Source: an uncultured Myxococcales bacterium
GTDB lineage: Bacteria > Myxococcota_A > Polyangia > Polyangiales > Polyangiaceae
Assembly: GCA_937872925.1 (NCBI GenBank)
Contig: CALMUT010000044.1
Location: forward strand, 1 to 42,254
Reading direction: 5' to 3'
DNA length: 42,254 nucleotides
In this document: positions 23,384-32,347 of the stretch, piece after piece
Position numbering within the stretch: the stretch's first letter is position 1
Layout of the letters: each line of letters opens with the position of its first letter
Notes under the pieces: generated by a model
What the model was told of the DNA's origin: nothing
What the model saw: the letters and a program-made list of their open reading frames with translations, nothing else
Database searches by the model: none
Position numbers and translations under genes: made by a program

Positions 23384-26368
23384 GTGGAAGAAAGCCGTGA
23401 TTCGATCTTGCCCAAGACTTCGAAGCTAGTTCTAGCGCTCCTGGCGCTGCTTTCGTGCCTCGCGTTTCTCGCGCGGGTCGTGGACGTACCGTCGCGTTCA
23501 GTGCCGAAGATGCCCACGGCGGCCCCGGTGCCCGCGGACACCGTACGCGAAGGGCGGCTGGTCGTCCGCGTTCAGAAGCAGGACAAGTCACCCCTGCGCG
23601 GAGCTTCGGTGCGCGTACTGTGGGAAAAGCAAGACCGCTACTACGAGGCGGCGCGCAACGTAACCGACGACAGCGGCGAGATCCGCTTCGAGAACCTGCC
23701 CGAAGGAGCGTCCTGGGTGATCGTCGACGCGATTGGTTTTGCGCGGGTTTCAACGCAGCTGGTTGTGGACCAGAGCGAGCGACGGACGGACGTGACCGTT
23801 CAGGTTGCGCATCGGCTTTCGGTGACGGTCACGGACGAGGAGGGTGGGCTGCTTCCAAGAGCAACAGTGCTCGTGACCACCGGCGATCCGCTTCCCTTTG
23901 GTGCGCTGACGGATGCGCAAGGGGTCGGTCACTTCGATCGACTGGGCGCGAGTCCCTGGACGGTGAAGGCGTCTCATCGCGGCTACGAGAGTGTTACTCG
24001 GACGGGCGTTGACGCGGATACCACGATCGCGCTGCGTCGCCTCTCGACGCTAAGCGTACGCGTCGAGCTTCCGAGCGGAAAGCCCGCAGCCAAAGCCAGC
24101 GTTTGGATCGCGGGCTCCGCCCTTTGGCCCCCGCGGCGCGCAGAGACGGCGGAAAATGGCGAAGTGCGCATCGCCGGCTTGCTTGCGGGGCAATACGACG
24201 TACGGGCGACCCTCGGTGATCTGGTGTCGGATACCGTAGGCGGCCTGGATTTGGCGCGGGGCGCCGACAAGGGCATCACGTTGCGTCTAATGTCGGGCCG
24301 TCAAGTCACGGTCCGGGTGGCGGCGGGCGAAGAAGAAGGCGCGCCCGGTGTGTCTGGCGCGGATGTTGTGCTCGTAGAAAGCGGTCTCTCTTCCTTTCCC
24401 CTGCGCGCACGCACCGGCGCCGACGGTCGCGTGGTGCTCGGGCCCATTGCTCCAGGGCCGGCGACGGTGAGCGCGAGTGCCGATGGCTTCGTTGGCCGAG
24501 GGCTTGCCGCCGTGCCTGAGGACGCGAGCGAAGAAGTTGTCATCGCACTGCTGAAGGGCGGTGTCGTCGAGGGCGAAGTCGTGGACCATCAGGATCGACC
24601 GGTGGACGGCGCGACGGTCGAGATCATCGGAACCGATCTGGGTGGATTCCCCATCGCAGAGACACCCATGACTACCGCCCTGCGTCGATCCCACTTTGCA
24701 TGGGCGCTCGACGCGGCGCCCACCCTGATGCCTGCCGGGGAGCTTGGCGTCATGCCCGGCCCGATTCCGCCGATCCCGCCACCGTCGTCCCTTGACGCAT
24801 TTGCCTTCGTCGAGCCGTCCTACAACGCGGGCCCGGGCGCCTTTGCACCCAGCGAGACCGTTGGCGCTTGGGTGACCGGCCTCGATGGGAACTTCGTTGC
24901 CAAACCCGTCACTCCGGGACGCGTGCGCGCCATCGTGCGCCACCCGGCCTATGTGGAAGGGATCAGCGAAGTCGTCACGCTGGCGCCGGACGGACGCGCC
25001 AAAGTGAAGGTGGTGTTGCTCGCCGGGGGCAGTCTCGAAGGGCGAGTCGTGGACAAATTTGACCGCGGAATCTCTGGCGCGCGGGTCGACCTCACCGCAG
25101 TGCGCGGGACCCTCGAGCGCACGACGTTGACCGCGTCGGATGGCAGTTTCGCTTTCGCTGCGGTTCCCTCAGAAGTCGTGCTTTCGGTCTTCCGTCCGGA
25201 GGATTTGTCGCGCGCAGTGGTGCGCAAGAACGTCGAAGTCGGCGAGGGCAAGAGGGAAACCATCACCATCGAGCTACCCGACGGCCGGGATACGGTGCGC
25301 GTGCGCGTGCGCGATGATGAAGGCAACGCGGTCGACACGGCGCAAGTCTCCATCGTGTCTCTCGACCCGGACGTGCCGCTGCGCCAGACGATTTTCACTC
25401 TGGAAGATGGCAGTGCCGTGGTCACGGACGCGCGCGGCCTCTCCGTGCTGATCAGCGTGGAGGCGCCGGGGTTCTCCCGAGCTTCTCGCTCTGTGGAGGC
25501 AGCGCCCGAAGAGATCACGATCGAGCTATCGCGTGGCGTGATCGTGCAGGGGAGAGTGACGGCGGTGCGCGGCCGGACCTTCCTGGCAGGCGCTTCCGTA
25601 ACGCTATTTGCCCAGGGGCGTCGCTGGCTCAACACCACGGACTCCGAGGGAGTGTTTCGCTTTCAAGACGTTCCACCCGGAGCCGCTCGAGTCAGCGTTT
25701 CGCATGTGGACTACGCCACGGCAGAGCAGAGCTTTCAGGTGGAGCGGACCGGGCGGCAAGACCGTCCCTTCGAAGTGGCGGCGATCGATCTGAGCGAACC
25801 TGCCAGCATAGAGGGCAAAGTCCTGGATGCGGCTGGACAGCCCGTTTCCGGAGCCCGGGTTGGCGTCGGAACCGTTCCGGCGTTTCTCCCCGCGGGCACA
25901 TTGCCGGCGGGACTGGCCGTCACGGATGCTCAGGGGCGTTTCAAACTCAGCGGAGTGTTGCCGGGAGAGTTCATGCTTGAGGCATACGCACCGGACGTGG
26001 GTCGCGGCTCGGTGCGCGCGCGTGCCACGGCGCAATCAACGGTCCAAGGCGTCGTGATCCGTCTGGTCAAGACCGCGGCAGACGACGACCCCGCGGTGAC
26101 CGGCAGCTTGGCCATCACCCTGGGAGAGCGAGACGTCGAAGACGGCACTGAGGTCGTCATTGTGCACGTCGCGCAGGGATCCGAGGCGGAGCGCGCCGGT
26201 CTCAGTGCGGGTGACGTCGTACGCGCCGTCGACGGTCGGGACGTGGTCAGCATGCAAGACACCCGTGCACGCATCAGCGGGCGGCCGGGCAGCGACGTCT
26301 TGCTCTCGCTCGCCCGGGCCGGCGCGCCTCTGAGTTTGCGCGTGACCCGGGAGAACGTCCGGCGCTAA
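23384..26368 (+). CDS. Multi-domain surface protein: repeated carboxypeptidase-regulatory-like domains plus PDZ
   Basis: The 994-residue protein begins with GTG at 23384 and an uncleaved-looking hydrophobic segment at about 14-33 (LVLALLALLSCLAFLARVV), so it is probably anchored. About nine beta-sandwich repeats follow, recognisable by GxVxDxxGxPxxGAxV phrases (VEGEVVDHQDRPVDGATVEI, LEGRVVDKFDRGISGARVDL, IEGKVLDAAGQPVSGARVGV) and by DAxGxFxFxxVPPG-type turns. Residues about 425-500 form a Pro/Ala/Met-rich insert between repeats. The last 95 residues are a PDZ domain (EDGTEVVIVHVAQGSEAERA, GLSAGDVVRAVDG). No peptidase motif is present. It is probably an adhesive or scaffolding protein of the envelope. 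Confidence 0.85.
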   Translation: MEESRDSILPKTSKLVLALLALLSCLAFLARVVDVPSRSVPKMPTAAPVPADTVREGRLVVRVQKQDKSPLRGASVRVLWEKQDRYYEAARNVTDDSGEIRFENLPEGASWVIVDAIGFARVSTQLVVDQSERRTDVTVQVAHRLSVTVTDEEGGLLPRATVLVTTGDPLPFGALTDAQGVGHFDRLGASPWTVKASHRGYESVTRTGVDADTTIALRRLSTLSVRVELPSGKPAAKASVWIAGSALWPPRRAETAENGEVRIAGLLAGQYDVRATLGDLVSDTVGGLDLARGADKGITLRLMSGRQVTVRVAAGEEEGAPGVSGADVVLVESGLSSFPLRARTGADGRVVLGPIAPGPATVSASADGFVGRGLAAVPEDASEEVVIALLKGGVVEGEVVDHQDRPVDGATVEIIGTDLGGFPIAETPMTTALRRSHFAWALDAAPTLMPAGELGVMPGPIPPIPPPSSLDAFAFVEPSYNAGPGAFAPSETVGAWVTGLDGNFVAKPVTPGRVRAIVRHPAYVEGISEVVTLAPDGRAKVKVVLLAGGSLEGRVVDKFDRGISGARVDLTAVRGTLERTTLTASDGSFAFAAVPSEVVLSVFRPEDLSRAVVRKNVEVGEGKRETITIELPDGRDTVRVRVRDDEGNAVDTAQVSIVSLDPDVPLRQTIFTLEDGSAVVTDARGLSVLISVEAPGFSRASRSVEAAPEEITIELSRGVIVQGRVTAVRGRTFLAGASVTLFAQGRRWLNTTDSEGVFRFQDVPPGAARVSVSHVDYATAEQSFQVERTGRQDRPFEVAAIDLSEPASIEGKVLDAAGQPVSGARVGVGTVPAFLPAGTLPAGLAVTDAQGRFKLSGVLPGEFMLEAYAPDVGRGSVRARATAQSTVQGVVIRLVKTAADDDPAVTGSLAITLGERDVEDGTEVVIVHVAQGSEAERAGLSAGDVVRAVDGRDVVSMQDTRARISGRPGSDVLLSLARAGAPLSLRVTRENVRR

Positions 26369-26389
26369 GGCGCCAGTCGAGGCGAGCTG

Positions 26390-27238
26390 CTAGTAGCCGC
26401 CTTTTTCCTCGGCGGGCTTGCTCGGCGCCGCGGGAGCCGCGGGCGCTGCAGTGCCGGCATTTGCCGTGAGCTCCAGCTGGATGGGCGCTTCCTGGGCAAC
26501 TTTATTGCCCAGAGCGCCGAGGGTCTTTTGCGCGAGTTTGCCGAAGGCTTCCCGGGGACGCACATCGTGGGCTTCTAGGCCGACGACCACGGGTTCGAGG
26601 GTCTTCACGCTCACGGATACGGGCTTGTCTCCGTCGAATTTGAAGACGGCCTCCAGCTTTGCCTTCTTCTCGACTTTGCGCTCATGCAGACGAAACTCGC
26701 CGACGGCGGTTGCCGTCAGCTTGCGCTCTGTGCCACTGGCTTTGCTCAGGTCCGCCACGGAGACGTCTTCAAGCTTCGTGATCTTGAACTCTGCCCAGCG
26801 GTGCTTCTCGCGTACGTCTTTGGGTGCGTCGTCGGAGATCTCTAACCATGCTCGAGCGTGTTCGTTCTGCGTGTCGTTTTTGACCTTCTCGCCGAACTCA
26901 CCCTTTTCGTCTTCCCGCTTTTGCTGGAACAAGACCAGCTTGTCGAGATCGATCTTGATGAGCGCCGTCGTCTTGGTTGTATCCATTAGGTCGACATGGA
27001 TCTGGCCTTCAGCGGACTCGTTGGCCTCCCCGAAGATCTTCTCGATGGGGGCGTTCATGAGAAACCCAACCTTCGAGCTCTTGGCGTCCACCGCGAAAGT
27101 CACTGCGCCTTGGGTGGGCTTTTCAGCGGGTGCGAGGGAGGACGAAGTCGGCGCCAGGTCGGGCTTCTTCTCATCGCATCCCATTGCCACTCCCATGGTC
27201 AACGCCAGGGTGCATAGCCAAGTCACTCTCGAATTCAT
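26390..27238 (-). CDS. YceI-like lipoprotein
   Basis: The 282-residue protein starts at ATG 27238 behind AGGAG, giving a signal sequence and lipobox (AMGC, Cys21). The N-terminal part after a short linker (VTFAVDAKSSKVGFLMNAPI) and the later HARAWLEISDDAPKDVREKH, AVGEFRLHERKVEKKAKLEA and the final beta strands suit the YceI lipocalin-like fold, which binds isoprenoid lipids in the periplasm. A Pro/Ala/Lys-rich tail follows. The frame is open for 20 codons further upstream but without a signal. It converges with the 994-residue protein gene, with a 21-bp gap. Confidence 0.82.
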   Translation of the reverse strand: MNSRVTWLCTLALTMGVAMGCDEKKPDLAPTSSSLAPAEKPTQGAVTFAVDAKSSKVGFLMNAPIEKIFGEANESAEGQIHVDLMDTTKTTALIKIDLDKLVLFQQKREDEKGEFGEKVKNDTQNEHARAWLEISDDAPKDVREKHRWAEFKITKLEDVSVADLSKASGTERKLTATAVGEFRLHERKVEKKAKLEAVFKFDGDKPVSVSVKTLEPVVVGLEAHDVRPREAFGKLAQKTLGALGNKVAQEAPIQLELTANAGTAAPAAPAAPSKPAEEKGGY

Positions 27239-27391
27239 CCGGTTCTCCTCTTTCCTCGGGACACCGCTACATACGTGCGACGCCCCGTGCGGTTTCACAG
27301 GCGCCGCCTGCTTCCGTCAACCGTGGGGCGCGCAGCGCCGCGCAGGGTCGAATTCGCCCACAATTCCGCGCCTTCAGCAGCAGCCGAGGGA

Positions 27392-29647
27392 TCAGGGCAC
27401 AAAGATGGCCGCGGCGTAGGCGCCCAAATCCACGCTGAGCTGTCCGCCCGTGAGGGTCACACTCGGACCGCCGAGCTTGTCGCTAAGGGTCTGCCCTTCC
27501 TTGAGGCCCAGGCTTGGCGGCACCGTCACCGAGCTGTTCGTGGCCTGTGGATCCCGCGAAACCGCCACGATGGCGACTCCGCTGGCTGGAGTCTCTCGGG
27601 CGGTCACCAGCACGGTTTCCGTAGCGAAGAGAGAGCGATAGGTGCCGCGGCGCAGAGCGGGCACATCTCTGCGTGCCGTGCCCAGCTTTTGCGCCAGGCT
27701 GAGCACAGCTTGCTCATCGGCGCTCAGCGCATTTGTGTCTCTCCACATGGCGCGATTGCCCGGATCGGAGCCGCCCCACTCGCCATACTCGTCTCCGTAG
27801 TAGAGCAGCGGCGCACCCGGGAGCCCCATCAGCCAGGCTAGCGCGGAGCGATGGCGCTGGTAGGGCTCCGCATCTTGCGGCGGTCCGGCCAAGTTGTCCC
27901 ACTGGTTATGGGGAATGCTCTGCTCGAAGCCGGGCTGCCCGCGGTAGGTGGCCAGCGACACAAAGCGCTGCGAGTCATGACTGCCGATGAATGGCGTCAT
28001 GATGCTGCCGGACGGATACTGCGCTTGGCTGGCCTGCGCCCAAAAGTCGGCGTGCTTCATGCCGAACTCGTCGTAGGCAAACACCCGGTAGGGCACCGAG
28101 TGATACAAGACGAAGTCGAATTGACCATCTAGGGCGTGCTTGCCGATGTAGCGGCTGATGGTGTCGTACTGGAACTTGTTGCAGTCCAGGCCGCAGTCGC
28201 TCCAGCCCATGGCTGTTTCGCCCATCAAGAAGTACTTGGTGCCGCCCTTTTCGAACTCGTCCCGAACCCGCGTCGACAGGTTGGTGATGGCGGCGTCTTC
28301 GACGTGTTTTACAGCGTCTACCCGGATACCGTCGAGGTCGAACTCCGAAAGCCACCAAACGGCGTCCTCTACGAATTGCTCGCCCGCAGCGTTGTTGGAC
28401 CAATTCACATCGGGCAAGTAGGGCGTGAACAAACACTCCAACGCCTGCGCGGTCCAATCGCAGCCGGCCGTGCCACAGACGCAACCCGTGCGGAACCAGT
28501 CTGGGTGTTGCTTGAAGTATTCGTGGTCCTCGTGCACGTGGTTCACGACGTAATCGATCAGGATGCGGATGCCGTGCGCGTGGGCTTCTTTGACCAGTGC
28601 CTTGAGCGCAGCTTCCCCGCCCAAGCGCGGGTCGACTTCACGCGCCTTCACGGGCCAGTAGCCGTGGTAGCCGGTGACCATATGCGTCTGGTCCGACGCC
28701 AAGTAGGCCGACGTCGGGTTGGTCTGGAACGGAGTGAGCCACAGCGCGCGGATACCGAGTTTGTCTAGGGTGCCATCGGCGATCTTTTGCCGGATGCCTT
28801 CCAAATCGCCGTTCTTGAAGTCGCCACGGGCATCTTGCACCCCCGCCGTCGTTCCTGTGTCGTTACTTGGATCGCCGTTCTTAAAACGATCCGTCACGAT
28901 CATGTAGATGAGGGCGTCGCGCCAATCGAAGTGTTCGGGCTCCAGCCAAAAGACCAATCGAGCCCCTTCGCTCTGGCGGCCTTTTTCGTCCGTTGCGTAG
29001 AGCAATGCCGTGTACTTGCCGTCTGCCAGGCCGTCGAGGGCGACTTGTACCGAAGTGCCGTCGACGCTGATGGCGCTCTGGGGCAATTCCGTTTCTGTGC
29101 CTGCGTGCTGCAATACGCCGGTGACGCTTGCGAGGGCGTCGCCACTCACCGGCGCCTCGTAACTCAACTTCGCCGAGTACGTGCCCGCGCCGGCTGACGC
29201 ACGGGTCTTGTTGGTTTCGCCCACGACCAGAGCGGGCAAAGAGCAGTCGCGGACGCGCAGTCCGGAATTCTCCAAGCCATCGACGTACTTGCGGTAGCCG
29301 TGGTTGTCGTCCAGGCGCCAGTCGTCACCGCCGAAGACCAGCTTGTAGGCCCACACTCCGGGCGCGAGTTCTAGATCCGCCGAGAAGGTTCCGCTGGCGT
29401 CTGGGCCCGCCATCACGGCGCTGCTGTCGAATTCGTTCCATTCACCGGCTAGCGCGACGGAGCTGGGTGCCACTCCCGCCGCTGGCTTGTAGGTGAAACG
29501 TACCGGGCAGACGACGCCGCTGGCGCCCCCGGTACCTCCGGTGCCGCCGGAGCCCGCAAAGCCGCCCGGCTTTTGAGGGTCTGCGTCGTCAGTGCACGCG
29601 AAGCCACCCAACAGAACAACAAGAGCAGCCGCAAAAGCCCTGAGCAT
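27392..29647 (-). CDS. Alpha-amylase-family (GH13) lipoprotein
   Basis: The 751-residue protein has a signal peptide and lipobox (FAC, Cys18), then a Gly/Thr-rich linker. An N-terminal beta-sandwich (AGEWNEFDSSAVM, carbohydrate-binding CBM48-like) and a second Ig-like region come before the catalytic barrel. The four GH13 regions are visible: DYVVNH, GIRVDAVKH with nucleophile Asp444, GETAM with acid Glu477, and GSHDSQR with Asp558. In region IV a Ser replaces the usual Asn. The enzyme cleaves alpha-1,4-glucans, probably at the cell surface. It is followed by the GH15 gene in the opposite order on the same strand, so the two and the porin form a starch-use set. Confidence 0.95.
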   Translation of the reverse strand: MLRAFAAALVVLLGGFACTDDADPQKPGGFAGSGGTGGTGGASGVVCPVRFTYKPAAGVAPSSVALAGEWNEFDSSAVMAGPDASGTFSADLELAPGVWAYKLVFGGDDWRLDDNHGYRKYVDGLENSGLRVRDCSLPALVVGETNKTRASAGAGTYSAKLSYEAPVSGDALASVTGVLQHAGTETELPQSAISVDGTSVQVALDGLADGKYTALLYATDEKGRQSEGARLVFWLEPEHFDWRDALIYMIVTDRFKNGDPSNDTGTTAGVQDARGDFKNGDLEGIRQKIADGTLDKLGIRALWLTPFQTNPTSAYLASDQTHMVTGYHGYWPVKAREVDPRLGGEAALKALVKEAHAHGIRILIDYVVNHVHEDHEYFKQHPDWFRTGCVCGTAGCDWTAQALECLFTPYLPDVNWSNNAAGEQFVEDAVWWLSEFDLDGIRVDAVKHVEDAAITNLSTRVRDEFEKGGTKYFLMGETAMGWSDCGLDCNKFQYDTISRYIGKHALDGQFDFVLYHSVPYRVFAYDEFGMKHADFWAQASQAQYPSGSIMTPFIGSHDSQRFVSLATYRGQPGFEQSIPHNQWDNLAGPPQDAEPYQRHRSALAWLMGLPGAPLLYYGDEYGEWGGSDPGNRAMWRDTNALSADEQAVLSLAQKLGTARRDVPALRRGTYRSLFATETVLVTARETPASGVAIVAVSRDPQATNSSVTVPPSLGLKEGQTLSDKLGGPSVTLTGGQLSVDLGAYAAAIFVP

Positions 29648-29798
29648 CGTGCTGTAGGGTAGTCGTAACCCGCCGGCCGTCCAGTCTGTTGGTCACGTTT
29701 TTCGCGTTGGCTGGCCGGAGCTTTTTGCGCGCCGGGCTGGTCTCTGGCCACGCGCCTGCGTTGGTCTATGGGCTGCGCTTTGCGCAGCTTGCGAATGC

Positions 29799-32054
29799 TC
29801 AGCGCGCGCCGCGGCGTTTCTCAGATCTGACCCAGCTTCGTCGAAGGAACGCAATTCCAAGCAGTAGCAGCGCTCCGAGAGCTCCCGAGTTCGGCGAACC
29901 ATGCAGTCGACACCCGCATCCGCCGTCGTCGTCGTCAGGCTTGGCGCCGTTCGAGGCGCCGCTTCCACCTGCGCCGCCTGCGCCGCCGGCGCCACCGGCT
30001 CCGCCCGCTTCCACCGCGTAGTCCCCGCACGGAATGAAGTCCTCGGGGCTTTCGCGATCCGTCACGGCGATGGCGTAGGCGCCGGCGCCGAAGCCGACCA
30101 TGGGCATCTCGCCGCGATAGTCAGCGGTCTGCGCGTCGTGCAGCTCGCTAATCAGATTGAAGTTCTCACTGCCCTGCGCCGTGACCCAGCTGAGCAACGG
30201 TGTTGCTGCATCCTCTTGCATCTTGCGCATGGCAATGGCGGCGCGCAGATCCACGAACACCCACTCTTGGCTGTCGTACCAGCCGCCGTCGTCGTTGCGA
30301 AAGAAGCCCCGCGCGCTGGGCGGGACGAGCTTCGCCTGCATCGCCGAAAGCGTGGCTTTCGCCGCGCGGCCTTTGGGGTCGAGCAATCCCATGCCCACGC
30401 CTTCTATAGCGGCGGCGTCCAGGAACCCGGAGCCCGAATTCAGTTCTTCAAGGCTCTGGGCGATCGTGCCGTCTGGCGCGGACAGAGAGGCAATCAACGC
30501 ATCCCGCGCTTTCCGTCCCGCGTCGCGGTAGGTTGTGGCGCGCGCCGAATCGCCGACGCGTTCAGCCAGGCGAGCGGCGCGACACAGTCCGTTGGCCGCG
30601 GTGATGGTCGTGTAGGCGAAGTGCTTCTGCTTCCCGTTCCAGTGCACTTCCCAGATGCTGGAGTCCGCAGCAATGAGTCCGGAGGGTTCTTGCAGCGCGA
30701 CCAAGGTGTCCGCTACCTCGGCGCTGACCGTTGGCCACCACGCCTTCAAGTTGGTTTCGTCGCCGGAGGCCTCGACGTATTCGTCCAGAGTCCAGAGAAA
30801 TAGGCCGAATCCGTCGTATTCGATGTTCGGTCCGTCTTCATTCGGATCGGTTTCTTCCACGCCGTCACCGAAGTAGCGGGTGATGCTGATTTGGTACGGG
30901 TGGCCGACGTAGTCTTGGTATTTGCCGCTGTCCGCGTTCAGCTGAAACTCGAGGGCGCGCTTGGCTTCGGCGGCATGTCCCGCGCGGGTCAGCGCCACCA
31001 CGGCGTAGGCCATGTCGCGCACCCAAGCGATATTCCACATGCCCGGCGGCATGCTCGCGAGGATCTGGCCGTCTGCCTTGCCAGCTTCGCTGACTTGCCC
31101 CATGCGCAGCACCGCCATGGACTGCTGGTACAGAGCTGACTCCAGCGCTCCAAGTCCGGCGGGGGCGGGTTTGTGCCACGCCGTCCAGTCGGCCTTTTCG
31201 TCCGCTAGCAGTTGCTCGGGAGTGCGCGCGGCGGCCCAGGCGCGCACGGCGTCGATGCGTGGAGCGACGTTGCTGGTGGCGTCGAGCACCACGAAGGAAC
31301 CGAACCAGGCTACTTGCCCGTCCGCCAGGCTGCCGAGACTCCACTGAAGCCCTGCGGCCGCGTCGTCGACGCTAGCGCCGGTGCCGGCGTTGTCTGGCAA
31401 GTCCCCGCCGGCCGCCACCAGGGAAAAGGGATTATCTGGGCTCGCCGCGTGGTGCGTGCTTTTCGTCAATGCGCCGTACGCCAGGGTCAGCCCGCTCGGT
31501 CCCCATTCCATCCAAGCATCCCGCGCGCCGTCCCAGCTGATGGTTTCCCCCAGAGCATCCGGCTCTGGTGCGCCTGCGCCCAGATGGAAGTTGAAGAGTT
31601 GGAAGCCGTCCACAGCTGCTGCGCCACCACTCTTGCGCTCCACGCGGACTAGGGAAACGAAGGCGTGCTCCTGCAAACTCATCGGCGAAAAGACGTATTC
31701 GCGTGCGACCACCCCTGCGGTCTCGCGCTCGATCACGATGATGCCAGTGCCGCTCTCGTATCCGAGACTCTTCGGTTCGACATCCGAAAGCCACGTCCCG
31801 GGAGTGCCGGGAGCGCCAACGCGAATGCCCGGGTACACGTCGAACGCCAAATCACGGGTGCGGCTGCCGTCGCTCCGCATCTGGTACGGGTGCTCCAAGA
31901 AACTGGACACTCGCTTGGTCGCAACGTCGTAGCCCACGACGGCCTTGCCGTTGGAGGACACCAGCATCGGAGCGGAGCGGTGGGGGGCGACGTCTGCGGG
32001 CGCTTGGGGCGCAATGCACAGGACGCCAAGCAGAACGGTTAGATGCCGGTACAT
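29799..32054 (-). CDS. GH15 glucoamylase-like enzyme with MYXO-CTERM tail
   Basis: The 751-residue protein has a signal peptide (HLTVLLGVLCIAPQAPADVA). An N-terminal beta domain precedes an (alpha/alpha)6 domain with WNIAWVRDMAYAV, the GH15 W-x-R-D motif, IWEVHW with a candidate acid Glu, and SENFNLISEL with the second Glu. The end has a Gly/Ala-rich linker, an acidic DDDDGG, a GCGCR motif, a transmembrane segment (GALGALLLLGIAFLRR) and a basic tail. That is the MYXO-CTERM sorting signal, cut and attached at the Cys, so the enzyme is displayed on the surface. It would release glucose from maltodextrins or starch. It lies 151 bp upstream of the GH13 gene on the same strand. Confidence 0.93.
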   Translation of the reverse strand: MYRHLTVLLGVLCIAPQAPADVAPHRSAPMLVSSNGKAVVGYDVATKRVSSFLEHPYQMRSDGSRTRDLAFDVYPGIRVGAPGTPGTWLSDVEPKSLGYESGTGIIVIERETAGVVAREYVFSPMSLQEHAFVSLVRVERKSGGAAAVDGFQLFNFHLGAGAPEPDALGETISWDGARDAWMEWGPSGLTLAYGALTKSTHHAASPDNPFSLVAAGGDLPDNAGTGASVDDAAAGLQWSLGSLADGQVAWFGSFVVLDATSNVAPRIDAVRAWAAARTPEQLLADEKADWTAWHKPAPAGLGALESALYQQSMAVLRMGQVSEAGKADGQILASMPPGMWNIAWVRDMAYAVVALTRAGHAAEAKRALEFQLNADSGKYQDYVGHPYQISITRYFGDGVEETDPNEDGPNIEYDGFGLFLWTLDEYVEASGDETNLKAWWPTVSAEVADTLVALQEPSGLIAADSSIWEVHWNGKQKHFAYTTITAANGLCRAARLAERVGDSARATTYRDAGRKARDALIASLSAPDGTIAQSLEELNSGSGFLDAAAIEGVGMGLLDPKGRAAKATLSAMQAKLVPPSARGFFRNDDGGWYDSQEWVFVDLRAAIAMRKMQEDAATPLLSWVTAQGSENFNLISELHDAQTADYRGEMPMVGFGAGAYAIAVTDRESPEDFIPCGDYAVEAGGAGGAGGAGGAGGSGASNGAKPDDDDGGCGCRLHGSPNSGALGALLLLGIAFLRRSWVRSEKRRGAR

Positions 32055-32102
32055 AGCGCGCGCAGCTTAGCGCACGCCCGCAACAATGCGAGGGACTCCG
32101 GC

Positions 32103-32312
32103 TCAGTGCACGGTGTCGAAGTTTTCCGAATCTTTCGGTTCACTTCGGTCGCCCGGGACGAGCAGGAACAACAGCGGGATCGTGCCGATCGCCGCTGCAA
32201 GCAGTCCGACGATCTTTGCGAGTGTGACCAGACCTGGTTCCATGTCGGCGCGGAGCATGGCGCTTGGCCTGGTCAGTTGCAAGAGGGATTTTTCACCGGT
32301 TTTTTTCCGCAT
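32103..32312 (-). CDS. Small single-pass membrane protein, uncertain gene
   Basis: The reading frame gives 69 residues from ATG 32312, or 46 from the in-frame ATG at 32243. It has one hydrophobic span (LAKIVGLLAAAIGTIPLLFL) and a charged tail (DRSEPKDSENF). No ribosome-binding site is clear at either start. The span is typical of a small membrane protein, and the region has no other gene, but it could also be non-coding. I do not recognise it. Confidence 0.4.
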   Translation of the reverse strand: MRKKTGEKSLLQLTRPSAMLRADMEPGLVTLAKIVGLLAAAIGTIPLLFLLVPGDRSEPKDSENFDTVH

Positions 32313-32347
32313 TTCCAGGGGCGGCAGGCCCTGCTATCGAGTTCGTC

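Noticed and set aside
29772..29788. 7-bp hairpin GCTGCGC/GCGCAGC after the GH15 stop
   Set aside because: A stem is present but no T-run follows on the minus strand, so I do not call a terminator.
32265..32281. Possible -24/-12 promoter before the porin gene (TGGCC to TTGC)
   Set aside because: GG and GC are separated by 11 bp, not 10, and the -24 part is poor.
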